In this document: positions 63,098 through 64,000 of the stretch, one piece after another | Layout of the letters: every line of letters starts with the position of its first letter | Numbering within the stretch: position 1 is the first letter of the stretch | Assembly (NCBI GenBank): GCA_026874595.1 | Contig: CM049317.1 | Location: forward strand, 49,376,401-49,440,400 | From: Sipunculus nudus | Taxonomy: Eukaryota > Annelida > Sipuncula > Golfingiida > Sipunculidae | DNA: 64,000 nucleotides | Direction of reading: 5' to 3' | The notes under the pieces: model-generated | What the model was told of the DNA's origin: nothing | The model's input: only the letters and a program-made list of their open reading frames with translations | Database searches by the model: none | Made by a program: the position numbers and the translations under genes

Positions 63098-63225
63098 CTC
63101 TGAAGAAAAACAACACTGTTAATTCACAACAGACTGTTTCACGGGATGCGACCCGATCATCAGGTGAATGTGGTTAGAATGAAGCTAACGTCGTGGTTTG
63201 AAAAGCCGAGACTTTACGAGATTAC
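63058..63225 (-). mobile_element. dispersed element with (TA)n end, inverted copy
   Basis: The reverse complement matches 60390-60560 closely, including the TA array (63058-63096). The two copies flank R4's CTLD exons as an inverted pair about 2.6 kb apart. Confidence 0.6.
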
Positions 63226-63284
63226 GAGATTATGCTTTGTGCGATTCGGGTCGGGGGGGGGGGGCATGTGAAAGACTGACACTG

Positions 63285-63314
63285 ATCCTATTGTTCTCGG
63301 GTGCACAATAGGAT
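63285..63314. other. perfect 10-bp inverted repeat (hairpin)
   Basis: ATCCTATTGT and its reverse complement ACAATAGGAT are separated by 10 bases. It lies in non-coding sequence after R4. Function is unknown. Confidence 0.75.
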
Positions 63315-64000
63315 TGGTCGGGGTACACGGGCGATACTGGAACATAACAGGGCAGGGCAAAGAGGTTATATAATGTAGTAAATTGTAAATATAATACAAA
63401 GATATAACCAGGATGCTCAATCAGCATATTGAAATGATTTCTAATAGGGCCTTGGAAGCAGTGAACATATCAGTAGTATACATATGATATGATAAAAATA
63501 CACATATACTGTGAAAATACACAATATACAAGGCAAATATACAATATAAAAGGCAAATATACTATACTCATACCAAGTGGTGCAAGTCTCCTAGCTGAAG
63601 GTCGTAAAGCCCATTAGACCAGGATAAAGTAGAACTTTCCTGTCATCCAATGGACTCCACGAGCCAGCAGTGAGAGAACAACTACCTGAACAAATGAGTC
63701 TGCCCAGCGGATCCTCGTTGGGGGGGGGGGGGTTAAGGGGGCACGCTGAATATTAGTACGAATGCTAGGTTTTAAAATATTTCAGGGTGAATTTGTTTTG
63801 ATGGCGGCACTTGGAGAGAATTTCAGCTCTTGAGTTCAACAATGATCCAGGGGGGGGGGGGCCGTAGCTATAAGTAGCTTTTCAGACAAGCAGAGATCAC
63901 ACTTCCTAGTCCCACAGAAGTAAGGTGCTGCCTTGGCAGATATTTCCCAGGAGAGCTTGTAATTGATATTGTTGTCTTTTAGTGACCAAATGTGTTTAGA
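63315..64000. other. no gene seen
   Basis: Poly-G runs occur at about 63720 and 63851, and another just before this block at 63254. 'aggcaaatatac' recurs in 63520-63570. No exon is supported. Confidence 0.35.

Overview
The window looks like nuclear DNA of a mollusc, most likely a bivalve. It is AT-rich and intron-rich, with many long (TA)n, (GA)n and (CT)n arrays. It carries GTCT-type dispersed repeats, a TGACCT-rich tandem repeat, an L1-like LINE and a Ty3/gypsy fragment of the kind common in bivalve genomes. The taxon is an inference; no single-copy marker gene is present. No rRNA, tRNA or CRISPR locus was seen.

The main content is a birth-and-death cluster of C-type lectin-like domain (CTLD) receptor genes. 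The best copy (R1, exons from 9688 to 16519, + strand) is open through eight exons and predicts a 453-residue type I membrane protein: signal peptide, two tandem CTLDs, short stalk, one membrane helix, and a cytoplasmic tail of about 105 residues with a PxxP segment, a formal ITIM match (SAYCVV) and a C-terminal NPxY (NPLY). Exon lengths and phases repeat across the family: 79, 237, 132, 243, 150, 108, 94 and 319 nt in R1. This allows damaged relatives to be recognised: R2 (46466-48882; leader and two CTLDs, stop codons in exon 4), R3 (51362-54682; broken ectodomain, intact membrane and tail exons), R4 (60028-62876; divergent, one stop and one phase break), a CTLD-plus-membrane piece at 36834-37183, two minus-strand single-CTLD pseudogenes (18605-19285 and 32429-33228) and a leader-exon relic at 1523. 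R1 and R3 also match in introns and 3' flanks, so a block of several kb was duplicated.

Layout: 0-9.6 kb, relic leader region, minus-strand gypsy LTR/gag fragment and repeats; 9.7-17.1 kb, R1; 17.1-25.8 kb, CRE-like palindromes, a minus-strand CTLD pseudogene, GTCT repeats, duplicated segments and a GATC-rich patch; 25.8-29.1 kb, env-like reading frames followed by two abutting copies of a 0.94-kb repeat; 29-37 kb, dispersed repeats, a second minus-strand CTLD pseudogene, the TGACCT repeat and the CTLD-membrane piece; 37.2-42.3 kb, dead L1-like LINE; 42.3-46 kb, minisatellite and SINE-like element; 46.4-55.7 kb, R2 and R3; 56-60 kb, mostly non-coding; 60-62.9 kb, R4; 63-64 kb, repeats.

The least expected element is the receptor tail. 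Its last 16 codons, including the NPxY motif and the stop, form one unit of a 49-bp minisatellite with about 3 copies in R1 and 11 in R3. The tail end is therefore a site where unit gain or loss could change the number of endocytic or phosphotyrosine motifs. Together the locus suggests a family of dual-CTLD receptors, possibly immune or phagocytic, with signalling tails. Function and ligand are inference only.
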